From contig NZ_JACDIT010000001.1 of assembly GCF_013839445.1 (NCBI RefSeq), positions 124,001 to 188,000 of the forward strand: a stretch of 64,000 bases of DNA. The letters are read 5' to 3'. The notes below the pieces were generated by a model. The model made no database searches. It worked only from the letters and a program-made list of their open reading frames with translations, and had not been told where the DNA came from. Shown piece after piece: positions 26,143-36,147 of the stretch (positions are counted from its first letter, which is position 1; the number at the start of each line of letters is the position of its first letter). This DNA comes from Chthonobacter albigriseus (GTDB lineage Bacteria > Pseudomonadota > Alphaproteobacteria > Rhizobiales > Pleomorphomonadaceae). Both the position numbers and the translations under genes were made by a program.

Positions 26143-27000
26143 GTGCTTGACCGACTGAAGTCGCTGCTCCCCGCCCGCTTCCGCGACGAGGGGCCCGTGG
26201 TCCCTGTTGTGCGTCTCTCGGGCGCGATCGGGATAGGCACCCCTTTTCGGCCGGGCCTGTCCCTGGCCGCCGTCTCGCACACGCTGGAGCGCGCGTTCTC
26301 GATGAAGAAAGCGCCGGCCGTGGCGCTGGTGATCAACTCTCCCGGTGGATCTCCCGTCCAGTCGCACCTGATCTTCAAACGGATCCGGCAGTTGGCGGCG
26401 GAGAAGGAAAAGCCGGTGATCGCCTATGTCGAGGACGTCGCGGCGTCCGGCGGCTACATGATCGCCTGTGCGGCCGACGAGATCGTGGCGGACCCCGCTT
26501 CGATCGTCGGCTCGATCGGCGTGGTGTCGGCCAGCTTCGGCCTGGACCGGTTCATCGAACGGCACGGCATCGACCGTCGCGTCTACACGTCCGGTACGCG
26601 CAAGGTGACGCTCGATCCGTTCCAGCCGGAGAACGCGGAGGACGTCGATCACCTCAAAAGCCTGCAGCGCGACATCCACCGCATGTTCATCGACCTCGTG
26701 ACCGAACGTCGCGGCGCCAATCTTTCGGCCAGCGAGGACCTGTTTTCCGGACTGTTCTGGACCGGCGAGGCCGGCCGGGCGCTGGGGCTCGTCGACCGGA
26801 CCGGCGATGTCCGATCCGATCTCAAGGCCCGATTCGGAGACAAGACGAAGCTCAGGCTGGTCTCGCGGGAGCGCGGATTCCTGCGCCGCCGCAGTTTCGG
26901 CATCGACGAGATGATCGGGGGGCTCGGGCCGCTCGTATCAGCAGAGGAAGCCCTTTCAGCGGTTGAAATTCGTGCGCTTTATGCACGTTATGGGCTTTGA
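26143..27000 (+). CDS. S49 (SppA/SohB-like) serine peptidase
   Basis: This 285-residue membrane-associated peptidase of family S49 has the nucleophile Ser102 in EDVAASGGYMIACAADE and the general-base Lys154 in SGTRKVTL. INSPGGSP around residue 68 forms the oxyanion region. Family members degrade signal peptides or membrane proteins. It lacks a clear N-terminal signal anchor. The GTG at 26143 has GGAG seven bases upstream. A longer frame from 25999 would overlap the methyltransferase gene and has no such site, so I rejected it. Confidence 0.9.
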   Translation: MLDRLKSLLPARFRDEGPVVPVVRLSGAIGIGTPFRPGLSLAAVSHTLERAFSMKKAPAVALVINSPGGSPVQSHLIFKRIRQLAAEKEKPVIAYVEDVAASGGYMIACAADEIVADPASIVGSIGVVSASFGLDRFIERHGIDRRVYTSGTRKVTLDPFQPENAEDVDHLKSLQRDIHRMFIDLVTERRGANLSASEDLFSGLFWTGEAGRALGLVDRTGDVRSDLKARFGDKTKLRLVSRERGFLRRRSFGIDEMIGGLGPLVSAEEALSAVEIRALYARYGL

Positions 27001-27078
27001 ACGCCTAAGGTTTATCCCGACTCTTGCCATCGTCGCCAAGCAGTGTTGAGATAGCCCCCTGGATAGAGGAGTTGGGAC

Positions 27079-27270
27079 ATGCCGCCACTCGTCGCCTTGG
27101 CCCTGGCCGGTGCAGGCCTCTACGTCGCCGGTCGCTTCGTGAAGCGCGAGATGGCGCGGATCGGGCATATGCTCGAAGAAGCCAACCGGGAACCGAAGCG
27201 CGTCGTCATTCCGCTGGAGAAGAACCCGCGGACGGGCGTTTATCAGATGCGCGAAATCGACGACGAGTAA
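27079..27270 (+). CDS. Small membrane-associated protein
   Basis: This 63-residue protein has a short N-terminal hydrophobic segment (about 4-18) followed by a charged region, KREMARIGHMLEEANREPKR. GGAG lies about nine bases before the ATG. It lies between the S49 peptidase and glyQ, with a terminator just after it. Small proteins of this layout occur at the same place in Rhizobiales. The function is unknown. Confidence 0.75.
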   Translation: MPPLVALALAGAGLYVAGRFVKREMARIGHMLEEANREPKRVVIPLEKNPRTGVYQMREIDDE

Positions 27271-27318
27271 TCGTCCTCGAGCTGTCGCGAAGCGCGAACC
27301 GTCTCGGGCAAGGAGCGG

Positions 27319-27345
27319 AAAGGTCGGCTTGTGGCCGGCCTTTTT
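27319..27345 (+). terminator. Rho-independent terminator before glyQ
   Basis: A ten-base stem (27319-27328 with 27334-27343, one T-G wobble) surrounds a five-base loop. The run of five T at 27341-27345 starts within the stem end. It separates the S49 peptidase/small protein unit from glyQ. Confidence 0.75.
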
Positions 27346-27431
27346 GATTCCGCCCCTCCCCCGCTTGACCGGTCCCGGCGGCGTGCCTACGTTGCGCGCG
27401 CCTTTCCCCCCGCGAATTCCACGGACCGTCC

Positions 27432-28361
27432 ATGACCGCCTCCGCGCTCGATCCGAACGACCCGCGCCGCTCCTTCCAGGGGCTGATCCTGACCTTGCAG
27501 CGGTTCTGGGCGGAACGCGGATGCGTGATCCTGCAGCCCTACGACATGGAAGTGGGTGCCGGCACCTTCCATCCGGCGACGACCTTGCGGTCGCTCGGGC
27601 CGAAGTCCTGGAACGCGGCCTACGTCCAGCCGTCGCGCCGGCCGACTGACGGGCGCTACGGCGAGAACCCCAACCGCTTCCAGCACTACTACCAGTTCCA
27701 GGTGATCCTGAAGCCATCGCCGGAGAACCTTCAGGAGCTCTACCTGGAGAGCCTCTACGCCATCGGCATCGATCCCAAGCTGCACGACATCCGCTTCGTG
27801 GAGGACGATTGGGAAAGCCCGACGCTGGGTGCCTGGGGCCTCGGCTGGGAGTGCTGGTGCGACGGGATGGAGGTGAGCCAGTTCACCTATTTCCAGCAGG
27901 TCGCCGGCATCGAGTGTTCGCCGGTGTCGGGGGAACTGACCTACGGCCTGGAGCGCCTTGCGATGTACCTGCAGGGCGTCGACAACGGCTACGAGTTGAA
28001 CTTCAACGGCCGGGACGGGGCGGAGAAGGTCACCTACGGCGACGTCTTTCATCAGGCCGAGGAGGAATACTCCCGCCACAACTTCGAATACGCCGACCCG
28101 GAGATGCTGAAGCGGCATTTCGAGGACGCGGAGAAGGAGTGCCGGGCGCTGCTCGCGGCGGGCGAAGGAAAGGGCAATGGCCGGCACGGCATGGTGCTGC
28201 CGGCCTACGACCAGTGCATCAAGGCGAGCCACCGCTTCAATCTGCTGGATGCGCGCGGCGTGATTTCCGTCACGGAGCGGCAGAGCTATATCCTGCGCGT
28301 CCGCGAGTTGGCGAAGGCCTGCGGAGAAGCCTGGCTGAAGACGGCCGCCGGCGGCGCCTGA
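27432..28361 (+). CDS. glyQ: Glycyl-tRNA synthetase alpha subunit
   Basis: This 309-residue protein contains the catalytic class II domain of the bacterial alpha2beta2 glycyl-tRNA synthetase and charges tRNA-Gly. The start [20 protein letters not shown] and the motif 2 region [20 protein letters not shown] are nearly invariant in the family, and [12 protein letters not shown] is motif 3. The length is normal. The partner glyS lies 785 bases downstream, with a fasciclin gene and terminator in between. Confidence 0.97.
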   Translation: MTASALDPNDPRRSFQGLILTLQRFWAERGCVILQPYDMEVGAGTFHPATTLRSLGPKSWNAAYVQPSRRPTDGRYGENPNRFQHYYQFQVILKPSPENLQELYLESLYAIGIDPKLHDIRFVEDDWESPTLGAWGLGWECWCDGMEVSQFTYFQQVAGIECSPVSGELTYGLERLAMYLQGVDNGYELNFNGRDGAEKVTYGDVFHQAEEEYSRHNFEYADPEMLKRHFEDAEKECRALLAAGEGKGNGRHGMVLPAYDQCIKASHRFNLLDARGVISVTERQSYILRVRELAKACGEAWLKTAAGGA

Positions 28362-28503
28362 TACCGACTTCCGGTCAAGCCTAAGATCACGATCACGCCA
28401 TCAGTCCGTGATCCGCAGATCCACCTGTCTATACTGCCCGTAAGTGGTTTTGCAGATGGCGCTCAGCCGCGCCGCCTCCAGAACACAACATGGGAGACAG
28501 ATC

Positions 28504-28989
28504 ATGCGCAAGGCAATACTTGCGAGCGCGCTCGCTTTTGCTTTTTCTGCCGGAACCGCATCCGCGGCGAATATTGTCGAGACGGCAAAGTCCGCCGGAA
28601 CGTTCAACACTCTTCTTGCGGCCGCGCAAGCAGCCGGCCTTGCCGACGCGCTGGCGAGCCCCGGTCCGCTCACGGTGTTCGCGCCGACGGACGAGGCCTT
28701 CGCCAAGCTGCCGGCCGGTACCGTGGAGAACCTGCTAAAGCCGGAGAACAAGGACCAGCTGGTCGCCGTGCTCTCCTATCACGTGGTCGGCCGCAACCTG
28801 GAATCCAACATGCTGCCGGGCCGGGCGATCCACGTCCGCACGATCAAGGCCGGCGGGGACCGCACCCTGCGCGTGGAGAAGAGCGCGTCCGGCGTGACGA
28901 TCGACGGGGCGAACGTGGTGACGGCTGACATCGCGGCCGACAACGGCGTGATCCACGTGATCGACAGCGTGCTGTTGCCGTCGAACTGA
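28504..28989 (+). CDS. Fasciclin-domain secreted protein
   Basis: This 161-residue protein has a clear signal peptide (MRKAILASALAFAFSAG, cleavage after ASA near residue 20) and one fasciclin (FAS1) domain, with the motifs GPLTVFAPTDEAFAKLP and NGVIHVIDSVLLP. FAS1 proteins mediate adhesion or bind small molecules in the periplasm or outside the cell. GGGAGA lies before the ATG. It has its own TATACT -10-like box near 28430-28435 and a strong terminator after it. It therefore seems an independent gene lying between glyQ and glyS. Confidence 0.93.
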   Translation: MRKAILASALAFAFSAGTASAANIVETAKSAGTFNTLLAAAQAAGLADALASPGPLTVFAPTDEAFAKLPAGTVENLLKPENKDQLVAVLSYHVVGRNLESNMLPGRAIHVRTIKAGGDRTLRVEKSASGVTIDGANVVTADIAADNGVIHVIDSVLLPSN

Positions 28990-29024
28990 CGACCGCGCGG
29001 CTTTCAAAGCTTTGCGTTTTCGAC

Positions 29025-29060
29025 AGGCCGGGCGGGCCCGAACCGCCCGGCCTTTCGTTT
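29025..29060 (+). terminator. Terminator after the fasciclin gene
   Basis: Eleven perfect base pairs form between 29025-29035 and 29043-29053 around a seven-base loop. The tail TTTCGTTT is only partly T-rich. It should limit read-through into glyS, which then needs its own promoter in 29061-29145. Confidence 0.7.
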
Positions 29061-29145
29061 GGCGCGCGCGGCTCCTGCGGCGGGGTGACAACGGGCGTGG
29101 AACCTACTAATCACACGTCGAAATCCCCCGGAGAGCCCTCCCCCG

Positions 29146-31248
29146 ATGCCCGATCTTCTCATCGAACTGTTTTCCGAAGAGATCCCCGCCCGGATGCAGG
29201 CGAAAGCCTCCGACGATTTGAAGGCGATGATCACGGGCGGTCTCGTGGACGCGGGCCTCACCTACGAAGGCGCGAAGGCGTTCGCCACGCCGCGGCGGCT
29301 GGCGCTGACGGTGCACGGGGTCACGGCCCGCTCGCCGGACCTGCGTGAAGAGAAGAAGGGGCCGCGCGTGGATGCGCCGGACGGGGCGATCCAGGGCTTC
29401 CTGAAGAGCGCCGGCCTTTCCTCCGTCGCCGAGGCGAAGATCGTGGAGGATCCCAAGAAGGGCCGCTTCTACGTGGCGGAAACGGTGCGTCCGGGCCGGG
29501 CCGCGGAGGAGATCATCGCGGATCTGGTGCCCAAGGTGGTGCGCAGCTTCCCCTGGCCGAAGAGCATGAAGTGGGGCAGCGGTTCGCTGCGCTGGGTGCG
29601 CCCGCTGCACTCCATCCTCTGCACTTTCGGGCCGGAGACCGAGGAACCGGTGGTGGTGGAGTTAGAGGTGGACGGCATCCGCTCGGGCAACACCACCTAC
29701 GGGCACCGGTTCCTGGCGCCGGAACCGATCCGCGTCCGCCGCTTCGAGGACTACCTGGCGAGCCTCGAGAAGGCGAAGGTGGTGCTCGACCCGGCGCGCC
29801 GGCGCGACATCATCCTGCACGACGCCAAGGACCTCGCCTTCGCCGCGGGGCTGGAGCTGGTGGAGGACGAGGGGCTGCTCAACGAGGTCGCCGGGCTGGT
29901 GGAATGGCCGGTGGTGCTGATGGGCAGTTTCGACGAGGCCTTCCTCGACGTGCCGGACGAGGTGATCCGCGCCACCATCCGCGCGAACCAGAAATGCTTC
30001 GTGCTGAAGGACCCGGCCACCGGCAAGCTCGCCAACCGCTTCCTGCTCACCTCCAACATGGTGGCGAGCGACGGCGGCAAGACCATCGTCGCCGGCAACG
30101 AGCGGGTGATCCGGGCGCGGCTGTCGGACGCCAAGTTCTTCTGGGACCAGGATCTCGCGGTGAAGCTTCAGGACCGGCTGCCGAAGCTGGACAGCATCAC
30201 CTTCCACGAGAAGCTCGGCACGCAGCGCGAGCGGGTGGAGCGGATCAAGGCGCTGGCGCGGGAGATCGCGCCGCTGGTCGGCGCCGATCCGGACAAGGCC
30301 GAGCGGGCGGCGGAACTCGCCAAGGCCGATCTCGTCACCGGCATGGTGGGCGAGTTCCCGGAGCTGCAGGGCCTGATGGGCCGCTACTACGCGACCCGGC
30401 ACGGCGAGGATCCGGCCGTCGCCGCCGCGATCGAGGAGCACTACAAGCCGCAAGGCCCGGGCGACCGGGTGCCGACGGAGCCGGTCAGCATCGCCGTGGC
30501 GCTGGCCGACAAGCTGGACACGCTGGTGGGCTTTTGGGCCATCGACGAGAAGCCAACGGGCAGCAAGGACCCGTATGCCCTCCGGCGGGCTGCGCTGGGT
30601 GTGATCCGGCTGGTGCTGGAGAATTCTGCAAAACTGACCTTTATTCCGGTGATCAAGGCGGCTTGGATCCTTAATGGAGGACATAAGAGACTGACTACGA
30701 GCAGTGCAAACTGGCAGCACCTCAGCACTGACCTCCTCTCCTTCTTCGCCGACCGCTTGAAAGTCCAGCTCCGCGAGCAAGGCGCGCGGCATGATCTCGT
30801 CGATGCGGTGTTCGCGCTCGGGAACCAGGACGACCTGCTGCTGATCGTCAAGCGGGTGGAGGCGCTGGGGGCGCTGCTGTCGTCGGAGGATGGGCGGAAC
30901 CTGCTCGCGGGCTACCGGCGCGCGGCGAACATCCTGAAGGCCGAGGAGAAGAAGGGCACCACGATCGCGGCGAGCGTCGATGCCGATCTCTTCACCGAGG
31001 CGACCGAGGGCGCGCTCTGGGCCACCGTGCAGGCCGCGCGGACCGAAGCCGCGGCCGCGATCGTGCGCGAGGACTTCGGCTCGGCCATGAAGGCGCTCGC
31101 CGCCCTCCGCGTGCCGGTCGACGCGTTCTTCGACGCGGTCATGGTCAACGCGGAGGACGAGCGCCTGCGCGCCAACCGCCTGGCGCTGCTCACCGCCATC
31201 CGGGACGCGTGCCACGAGGTGGCGGACTTCTCCCGGATCGAGGGCTGA
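29146..31248 (+). CDS. glyS: Glycyl-tRNA synthetase beta subunit
   Basis: This 700-residue partner of GlyQ recognises tRNA-Gly. It starts [17 protein letters not shown] and contains [20 protein letters not shown] and [20 protein letters not shown], all usual for GlyS, and ends in the anticodon-binding region. One stretch is odd: bases 30621-30720 have 48 G/C out of 100 and use AGA, GGA, ACT and AGT codons, while both flanks are strongly GC-rich. This encodes a segment around [20 protein letters not shown]'s N-terminal side that may be an insertion. The frame is intact. Confidence 0.95.
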   Translation: MPDLLIELFSEEIPARMQAKASDDLKAMITGGLVDAGLTYEGAKAFATPRRLALTVHGVTARSPDLREEKKGPRVDAPDGAIQGFLKSAGLSSVAEAKIVEDPKKGRFYVAETVRPGRAAEEIIADLVPKVVRSFPWPKSMKWGSGSLRWVRPLHSILCTFGPETEEPVVVELEVDGIRSGNTTYGHRFLAPEPIRVRRFEDYLASLEKAKVVLDPARRRDIILHDAKDLAFAAGLELVEDEGLLNEVAGLVEWPVVLMGSFDEAFLDVPDEVIRATIRANQKCFVLKDPATGKLANRFLLTSNMVASDGGKTIVAGNERVIRARLSDAKFFWDQDLAVKLQDRLPKLDSITFHEKLGTQRERVERIKALAREIAPLVGADPDKAERAAELAKADLVTGMVGEFPELQGLMGRYYATRHGEDPAVAAAIEEHYKPQGPGDRVPTEPVSIAVALADKLDTLVGFWAIDEKPTGSKDPYALRRAALGVIRLVLENSAKLTFIPVIKAAWILNGGHKRLTTSSANWQHLSTDLLSFFADRLKVQLREQGARHDLVDAVFALGNQDDLLLIVKRVEALGALLSSEDGRNLLAGYRRAANILKAEEKKGTTIAASVDADLFTEATEGALWATVQAARTEAAAAIVREDFGSAMKALAALRVPVDAFFDAVMVNAEDERLRANRLALLTAIRDACHEVADFSRIEG

Positions 31249-31256
31249 TCCATCCG

Positions 31257-32060
31257 TTACGGATCGACCCACATCCGCCGCTGCTTTTCCCCGACGAGGC
31301 AGTCGTAGCCGGTGTCGGCTATCGGTTCGGCGAGGTAGGCGGTTCCGTCGGAGGTGTCGGCGATCTCCAGGATCATCTTGCGCCGGATCGCCTCGACCCA
31401 CTGGGCGCGGTCGTTGACCGGGACCAGGAAAGCGCCGGCGCCGCCGATCACGCAGTTGGCGTAGTAGTCGTCGAGGTCGTCGATGGTGCCGTAGCCGCGA
31501 GCGCCCGGCTTCAGCATGATCGGAAGCCCGTTGATGATGATGCCGAGCGAGAGCACGGCGTCGCGGGTGTCCAGGACCGGATCGCCCATGTTGTTGGGGC
31601 CGTCGCCGGAGATGTCGATGACGCGGCGGTAGCCGTTGAAGCCGTTGCCGGAGAAGAGCGCCGCGGCGGTGGCGAGACCGCCGGAGATCGACGTGCCGCG
31701 CATGGTGCCGAGCGGTGCGGCGGCCAGGGTGGCGGCGAAGCTTTCCGCGGCGAGAGGGCCGTCGAGAACGGTCCAGGGCACCACGACGCGCTGCGAGGCC
31801 GGGCCGGCCCATTCCAGGTAGGTGACGGCGATCCGCCCGTGCAGGCCGGTGCGGATGGCGTCCATCACGTCCTTGGAGCGCAGCGCCTCGATGTAGCCGG
31901 ATCGCTGCAGCGCCTGTTCGTCGGTGTCCATCGAGCCGGAGACGTCGACGGCAAGGACCAGTTCCAGGTCGACGGCCTGGTCCTGCGCAGCCGCCGGCAA
32001 CGCGGCCGCCATCCAAGAGAGCAGGAAGCCGACAAGCGTGGAAACCTTCGCCGCAGTCAT
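31257..32060 (-). CDS. DUF1194 / von Willebrand factor A-like secreted protein
   Basis: This 267-residue protein has a signal peptide (about 1-24, ending ALPAAAQ) and a VWA-like domain with the MIDAS metal motif DVSGSM near residue 36, followed by RGTSISGGL and DISGDGPNN. DUF1194 proteins are secreted VWA-type proteins with no known ligand. I start at ATG 32060, which has GGAGG four bases upstream. A frame from 32195 lacks one and begins without a signal peptide. It is convergent with glyS. Confidence 0.88.
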   Translation of the reverse strand: MTAAKVSTLVGFLLSWMAAALPAAAQDQAVDLELVLAVDVSGSMDTDEQALQRSGYIEALRSKDVMDAIRTGLHGRIAVTYLEWAGPASQRVVVPWTVLDGPLAAESFAATLAAAPLGTMRGTSISGGLATAAALFSGNGFNGYRRVIDISGDGPNNMGDPVLDTRDAVLSLGIIINGLPIMLKPGARGYGTIDDLDDYYANCVIGGAGAFLVPVNDRAQWVEAIRRKMILEIADTSDGTAYLAEPIADTGYDCLVGEKQRRMWVDP

Positions 32061-32347
32061 GCGCTCCTCCCGAACACGTCGAGGTCTGGAACGCCGGTCG
32101 CCGCAGACGACACACTCACGCGGCGGCAGGCGCCCTCCCCGTGCTGGAAAAGTGTCGGGCGCATATGAGGCCGCGTCAACGCCGCGCGCCTTCACGGATG
32201 GTTGAAGCGGCAGCAGAGGCTATGATCTGCGTGGAGAACTCCCGCGGCGTCATCTCTTTTCGGCCCGGATCGTGCTTCAAGAGAAGGCGGTCGCCTTTTC
32301 CAAGCCGGAGCGTTCCTGCCGGCCGACGCTTCCGAATCAGGGCCTGA

Positions 32348-33301
32348 ATGATCCTCATCCTGCTGATCGCGCTTGCCGCCGCCACAGCCTACACGATCGA
32401 GACCCTGGCCCCGACGGTCTGGGAGGTCGACCTCCTGACCTTCGCGACGCCGCCGATCGCTGCAGCGCTGCTGGTGCTGATCGTGCTGGCGGCGATCCGG
32501 CAAAGGCCGACAATCGCGCTCGTCCTGGTGGCCGGGTTGATCGGATCGGCCATCGTGACGGCGTCGCCCGGAAACACAGGTTCCGGAGAGCCGCGCCCAC
32601 TGGTGCGGGTGATGACGTTCAACGTGCTTTTGTCGAACACCGACACCGCCGAATTCCGGGCCTATGTGGAGAGCGTGCAGCCGGACGTGATCATCCTGCA
32701 GGAGGTCCGCCCGAGTTGGGCCAAGCTGCGGACCTGGGAGGCTTACCCCTATTCGGACCTCGGCGGGAGCGGCGACGTCATGGTGCTGAGCCGGTTGCCG
32801 TTCACCGCACCGCCGAAGAACGTCTACGACTTCAGCAACGGCAGCATCGACGGCCTGAAGGCGATCCGGATGGAGGTGTCGGTGGCCGGCCGACCGGGGG
32901 CGGAGGCGGTGGGCGGCGCCCTTGTGGTCTACGGCCTACACGCGCCGACACCGCGGATCGAGCCGTGGTGGCGGCAGCGGAACGCGTTCCTGACCGCGAT
33001 CGGTGATCTCGTGGCCGCCGAACCCGCGGACAAAACGGTCGTGGTCGGCGGCGACTGGAACACGCCGATCTGGTCGCCGTTCTTCCGGGGCTTCCTGGAC
33101 AAGACGGGGCTGCAGGTCACCAGCAGCTGGATCTGGCCGGCGGCGACGCGCTATTTCCGCGAGTTGGACATGCCCACCTTCGTCGGCGCCGCGGTGGACC
33201 ACATCGTGGTTTCGCCGAAACTGGTGGCGCTGCGCCATGCCGTCGGGCCCGACCTCGGGTCCGACCACCTGCCGGTGACGGTCGATCTGGCTGTCCGCTG
33301 A
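32348..33301 (+). CDS. Membrane-anchored endonuclease/exonuclease/phosphatase family protein
   Basis: This 317-residue protein has about three N-terminal membrane segments (1-20, 30-52, 58-75). An EEP domain then has MTFNVLLSN, IILQEVRPSW with the metal-binding Glu, GGDWNTP, and a C-terminal GSDHLPVTVDL with the catalytic Asp-His. Such proteins hydrolyse phosphodiester or phosphomonoester bonds outside or at the membrane. The substrate may be a nucleic acid or a lipid. It ends nine bases from the convergent ETF-QO gene. Confidence 0.9.
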   Translation: MILILLIALAAATAYTIETLAPTVWEVDLLTFATPPIAAALLVLIVLAAIRQRPTIALVLVAGLIGSAIVTASPGNTGSGEPRPLVRVMTFNVLLSNTDTAEFRAYVESVQPDVIILQEVRPSWAKLRTWEAYPYSDLGGSGDVMVLSRLPFTAPPKNVYDFSNGSIDGLKAIRMEVSVAGRPGAEAVGGALVVYGLHAPTPRIEPWWRQRNAFLTAIGDLVAAEPADKTVVVGGDWNTPIWSPFFRGFLDKTGLQVTSSWIWPAATRYFRELDMPTFVGAAVDHIVVSPKLVALRHAVGPDLGSDHLPVTVDLAVR

Positions 33302-33310
33302 GTCCTGCGC

Positions 33311-34987
33311 TCACATGTTCGGGTAGTTGGGGCCGCCGGAGCCTTCCGGGGTGGTCCAGACGATGTTCTGGTTCGGATCCTTGATGTCGCACGTCTTGCA
33401 GTGGACGCAGTTCTGCGCGTTGATCACGAACTTCGGCACATCGGTGTTCTCGGTCACCCACTCGTAGACGCCGGCCGGGCAGTAGCGCTGGGACGGGCCG
33501 GCGAAGGTGCCGAGCTCGGAGATGCGCTGCAGGCTCGGATCCTTCACCTTCAGGTGCGACGGCTGGTCCTCCTCGTGGTTGGTGTTCGACAGGAACACCG
33601 AGGAGAGGCGGTCGAAGGAGATCTTGCCGTCGGGCTTGGGATAGGCGATCGGCTTGTGCGTCTTGGCGGGATGCGTGGCGACGTGGTCCGGCTTGCCGTG
33701 CTTCAACGTTCCGAACAGGGAGACGCCGAGCTTTTCGTTCATCCACATGTCGAGCGCGCCGAGCGGGATGCCGACCAGCGTGCCCAGCTTGGACCACAGC
33801 GGCTTGACGTTGCGCACCTTGAAGAGATCCTGGCCGATCTCGGAGGCGCGCCAGCCCGCCTCGTAGGCTATGAGCTCGTCGTGTGCGCGCTCGGCCTTCA
33901 GCGCCTCGCCGACGGCGTCGGCCGCCTGGATGCCGGAGAGCATCGCGTTGTGGCTGCCCTTGATGCGCGGCACGTTGACGAAGCCCGCCGAACAGCCGAT
34001 CAGGGCGCCGCCGGGGAAGACCAGCTTGGGCACCGACTGCCAGCCGCCCTCGGTGATCGCCCGGGCGCCGTAGGAGATCCGCTTGCCACCTTCGAACGTT
34101 TCGCGGATCACCGGATGCGTCTTGAACCGCTGGAACTCCTCGAAAGGCGACAAGTAGGGGTTGTCGTAGTTGAGGTGGACGACGAAGCCGACGGCGACCT
34201 GGTTGTCCTCGAGGTGGTAGAGGAACGACCCGCCGCCGGTGCCCCAGCCGAGCGGCCAGCCGAAGGCGTGCTGGACGAGACCCGGCTTGTGCTTGGCCGG
34301 GTCGATCTGCCAGAGCTCCTTCAGGCCGATGCCGAACTTGGGCGGCTCGCGGCCTTCGTCCAGGCGGTAGCGCGCGATCAGTTGCTTCGCCAGCGAGCCG
34401 CGGACGCCTTCGCCGATCAGGGTGTACTTGGCGTAGAGGGCCATGCCGCGCTGGAAGTTCGGCCCGGGCGTACCGTCCTTGTGGACGCCCATGTCGCCGG
34501 TCGCGACGCCGATCACCTTGCCGTCGTCGTCGTAGAGCACCTCGGACGCGGCGAAGCCGGGATAGATCTCCACACCGAGAGCCTCGGCCTTCTGCGCCAG
34601 CCAGCGGCAGACGTTGCCGAGGGAGACGATGAAGTTGCCGTGGTTGTCCATCAGCTTGGGCATGGCGAAGTTGGGCAGGCGAACGGCTGCCGCCGGCCCC
34701 AGCAGGTAGAAGCGGTCGTCGGTCACCGGGGTCTTGAATGGGGTGTCCGGCTCACTCCGCCAGTCGGGCAGCAGCTTGTCGAGACCGATCGGATCGACCA
34801 CCGCTCCGGAGAGGATATGCGCGCCGACCTCGGAGCCCTTCTCCAGGACGACCACGGAGATCTCCCGGCCCTCCTCGGCGGCGATCTGCTTCAGGCGGAT
34901 GGCGGCGGAAAGACCCGCCGGCCCTGCCCCGACGATCACCACGTCGAACTCCATCGCGTCGCGTTCCGGCAGATCCACGGCGTCCAT
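33311..34987 (-). CDS. Electron transfer flavoprotein-ubiquinone oxidoreductase
   Basis: This 558-residue membrane-associated protein passes electrons from ETF to ubiquinone in fatty-acid and amino-acid oxidation. The FAD motif GAGPAGLSAAIRLKQ lies near the N-terminus. The C-terminal 4Fe-4S site uses Cys in CPAGVYEW and in CVHCKTC, and the protein ends IVWTTPEGSGGPNYPNM, as in other ETF-QO proteins. GGAAGG lies eight bases before the ATG at 34987. A second ATG two codons upstream (34993) is only two bases from it. Confidence 0.96.
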   Translation of the reverse strand: MDAVDLPERDAMEFDVVIVGAGPAGLSAAIRLKQIAAEEGREISVVVLEKGSEVGAHILSGAVVDPIGLDKLLPDWRSEPDTPFKTPVTDDRFYLLGPAAAVRLPNFAMPKLMDNHGNFIVSLGNVCRWLAQKAEALGVEIYPGFAASEVLYDDDGKVIGVATGDMGVHKDGTPGPNFQRGMALYAKYTLIGEGVRGSLAKQLIARYRLDEGREPPKFGIGLKELWQIDPAKHKPGLVQHAFGWPLGWGTGGGSFLYHLEDNQVAVGFVVHLNYDNPYLSPFEEFQRFKTHPVIRETFEGGKRISYGARAITEGGWQSVPKLVFPGGALIGCSAGFVNVPRIKGSHNAMLSGIQAADAVGEALKAERAHDELIAYEAGWRASEIGQDLFKVRNVKPLWSKLGTLVGIPLGALDMWMNEKLGVSLFGTLKHGKPDHVATHPAKTHKPIAYPKPDGKISFDRLSSVFLSNTNHEEDQPSHLKVKDPSLQRISELGTFAGPSQRYCPAGVYEWVTENTDVPKFVINAQNCVHCKTCDIKDPNQNIVWTTPEGSGGPNYPNM

Positions 34988-35220
34988 GCTCATTTCCTTC
35001 CGGCGGTCCACGCGCGTTCGGCAAACGCTCCGCAGCGTGGAGCAATCAGATCGGGGCGCACTCTAGCGATCGAGGTGTGCAACGCAAAGGCTGACAAAAG
35101 GTCATCTTTTCTCATCGGCCGATCAGTCGCAGTCATGCCGGGTACCCGTCCGACACGTCGGACGTCCGCGACAGGCTTCATCGCTCTCCCATGATGGCGG
35201 CTTGCAGGCTATAACGCGCC

Positions 35221-36132
35221 ATGGACCCGTCCCTGCCCTCCTCCTTCAGCACGGCTGCGGCGCTCGAAGCGCTGCTGGACTGGTATGCCGCCATGGGTGT
35301 GGATGCCGTTCTCGACGATGCGCCGGTCGACCGGTTCGCGGAGAGCGCGACGGAACGGGACAGGCGCAAACAGCTCCAAGCCAATCCGGCGGCCTCGACG
35401 GGACGTCCAGTGCCCCCTTCGCTCGCCTTCCCTCCGGGTGGGCGGGATGGCAGGGCTGCGGCTGCGCCCGCGCCGGCTTCCCGAGGGCTTGCCGAAAGCG
35501 GGATGACCGTGCCCGGCTCGGATGCGGTGATGGCGGCGCGGGAGGCGGCGCGATCGGCGGAGACGCTGGAAGCGCTGCAGGCGATCCTCGCCCGCTTCGA
35601 CGGATGCAACCTCAAGCGGACGGCCAAGAACATGGTGTTCGGCGACGGCAACCCCGCCGCCCGGCTGATGTTCGTGGGAGAAGCGCCCGGGCGCGACGAG
35701 GATATCGAGGGCAAGCCTTTCGTCGGCCGCTCGGGCAAGCTGCTCGACAAGATGCTGGCCGCCCTCGGCATGACCCGCGAGGCGGACGCCTACATCGCCA
35801 ACGTGGTGTTCTGGCGGCCACCCGGGAACCGCGAGCCGAGCGACCAGGAGGTGGCGATCTGCCGCCCCTTCATCCTGCGGCAGATCGAACTGGTGGACCC
35901 GGACGTGCTGGTGTTCCTCGGCGGGCAGCCGGCGAAAGCGTTGTTGGGCGGCGAGGCGGCGCGAACGGGCATCCGCAAGCTGCGCGGCCGGTGGATGGAA
36001 TTCGACACCGGGCGGCGTCGGATCAATGCTCTGCCGACCTTCCATCCCGCCTACCTGCTCCGCAATCCGAGCGAAAAGCGGCTGGCATGGCGGGATATGC
36101 TGGCCATCAAGGCCGCACTCGGCGGAGCCTAG
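35221..36132 (+). CDS. Family 4-type uracil-DNA glycosylase
   Basis: This 303-residue enzyme removes uracil from DNA. A poorly conserved Ala/Pro-rich N-terminal part (about 1-110) precedes the catalytic domain. The motifs are GEAPGRDEDIEGKPFVGRSG near residue 157, VVFWRPPGNREP, and TFHPAYLLR near 275. Cysteines in the domain could bind the Fe-S cluster of the family, though the first pair has only one Cys (GCNLKRT), as I recall for alphaproteobacterial members. It is convergent with the malic enzyme gene, with a 15-base gap. Confidence 0.9.
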   Translation: MDPSLPSSFSTAAALEALLDWYAAMGVDAVLDDAPVDRFAESATERDRRKQLQANPAASTGRPVPPSLAFPPGGRDGRAAAAPAPASRGLAESGMTVPGSDAVMAAREAARSAETLEALQAILARFDGCNLKRTAKNMVFGDGNPAARLMFVGEAPGRDEDIEGKPFVGRSGKLLDKMLAALGMTREADAYIANVVFWRPPGNREPSDQEVAICRPFILRQIELVDPDVLVFLGGQPAKALLGGEAARTGIRKLRGRWMEFDTGRRRINALPTFHPAYLLRNPSEKRLAWRDMLAIKAALGGA

Positions 36133-36147
36133 CGGTTCACCTCTCCG

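Noticed and set aside
29662-32115. 817-codon open frame on the minus strand
   Set aside because: It runs opposite glyS and out of frame with the DUF1194 gene, without domains.
33401-35194. 597-codon open frame on the plus strand
   Set aside because: It is opposite the well-supported ETF-QO gene.
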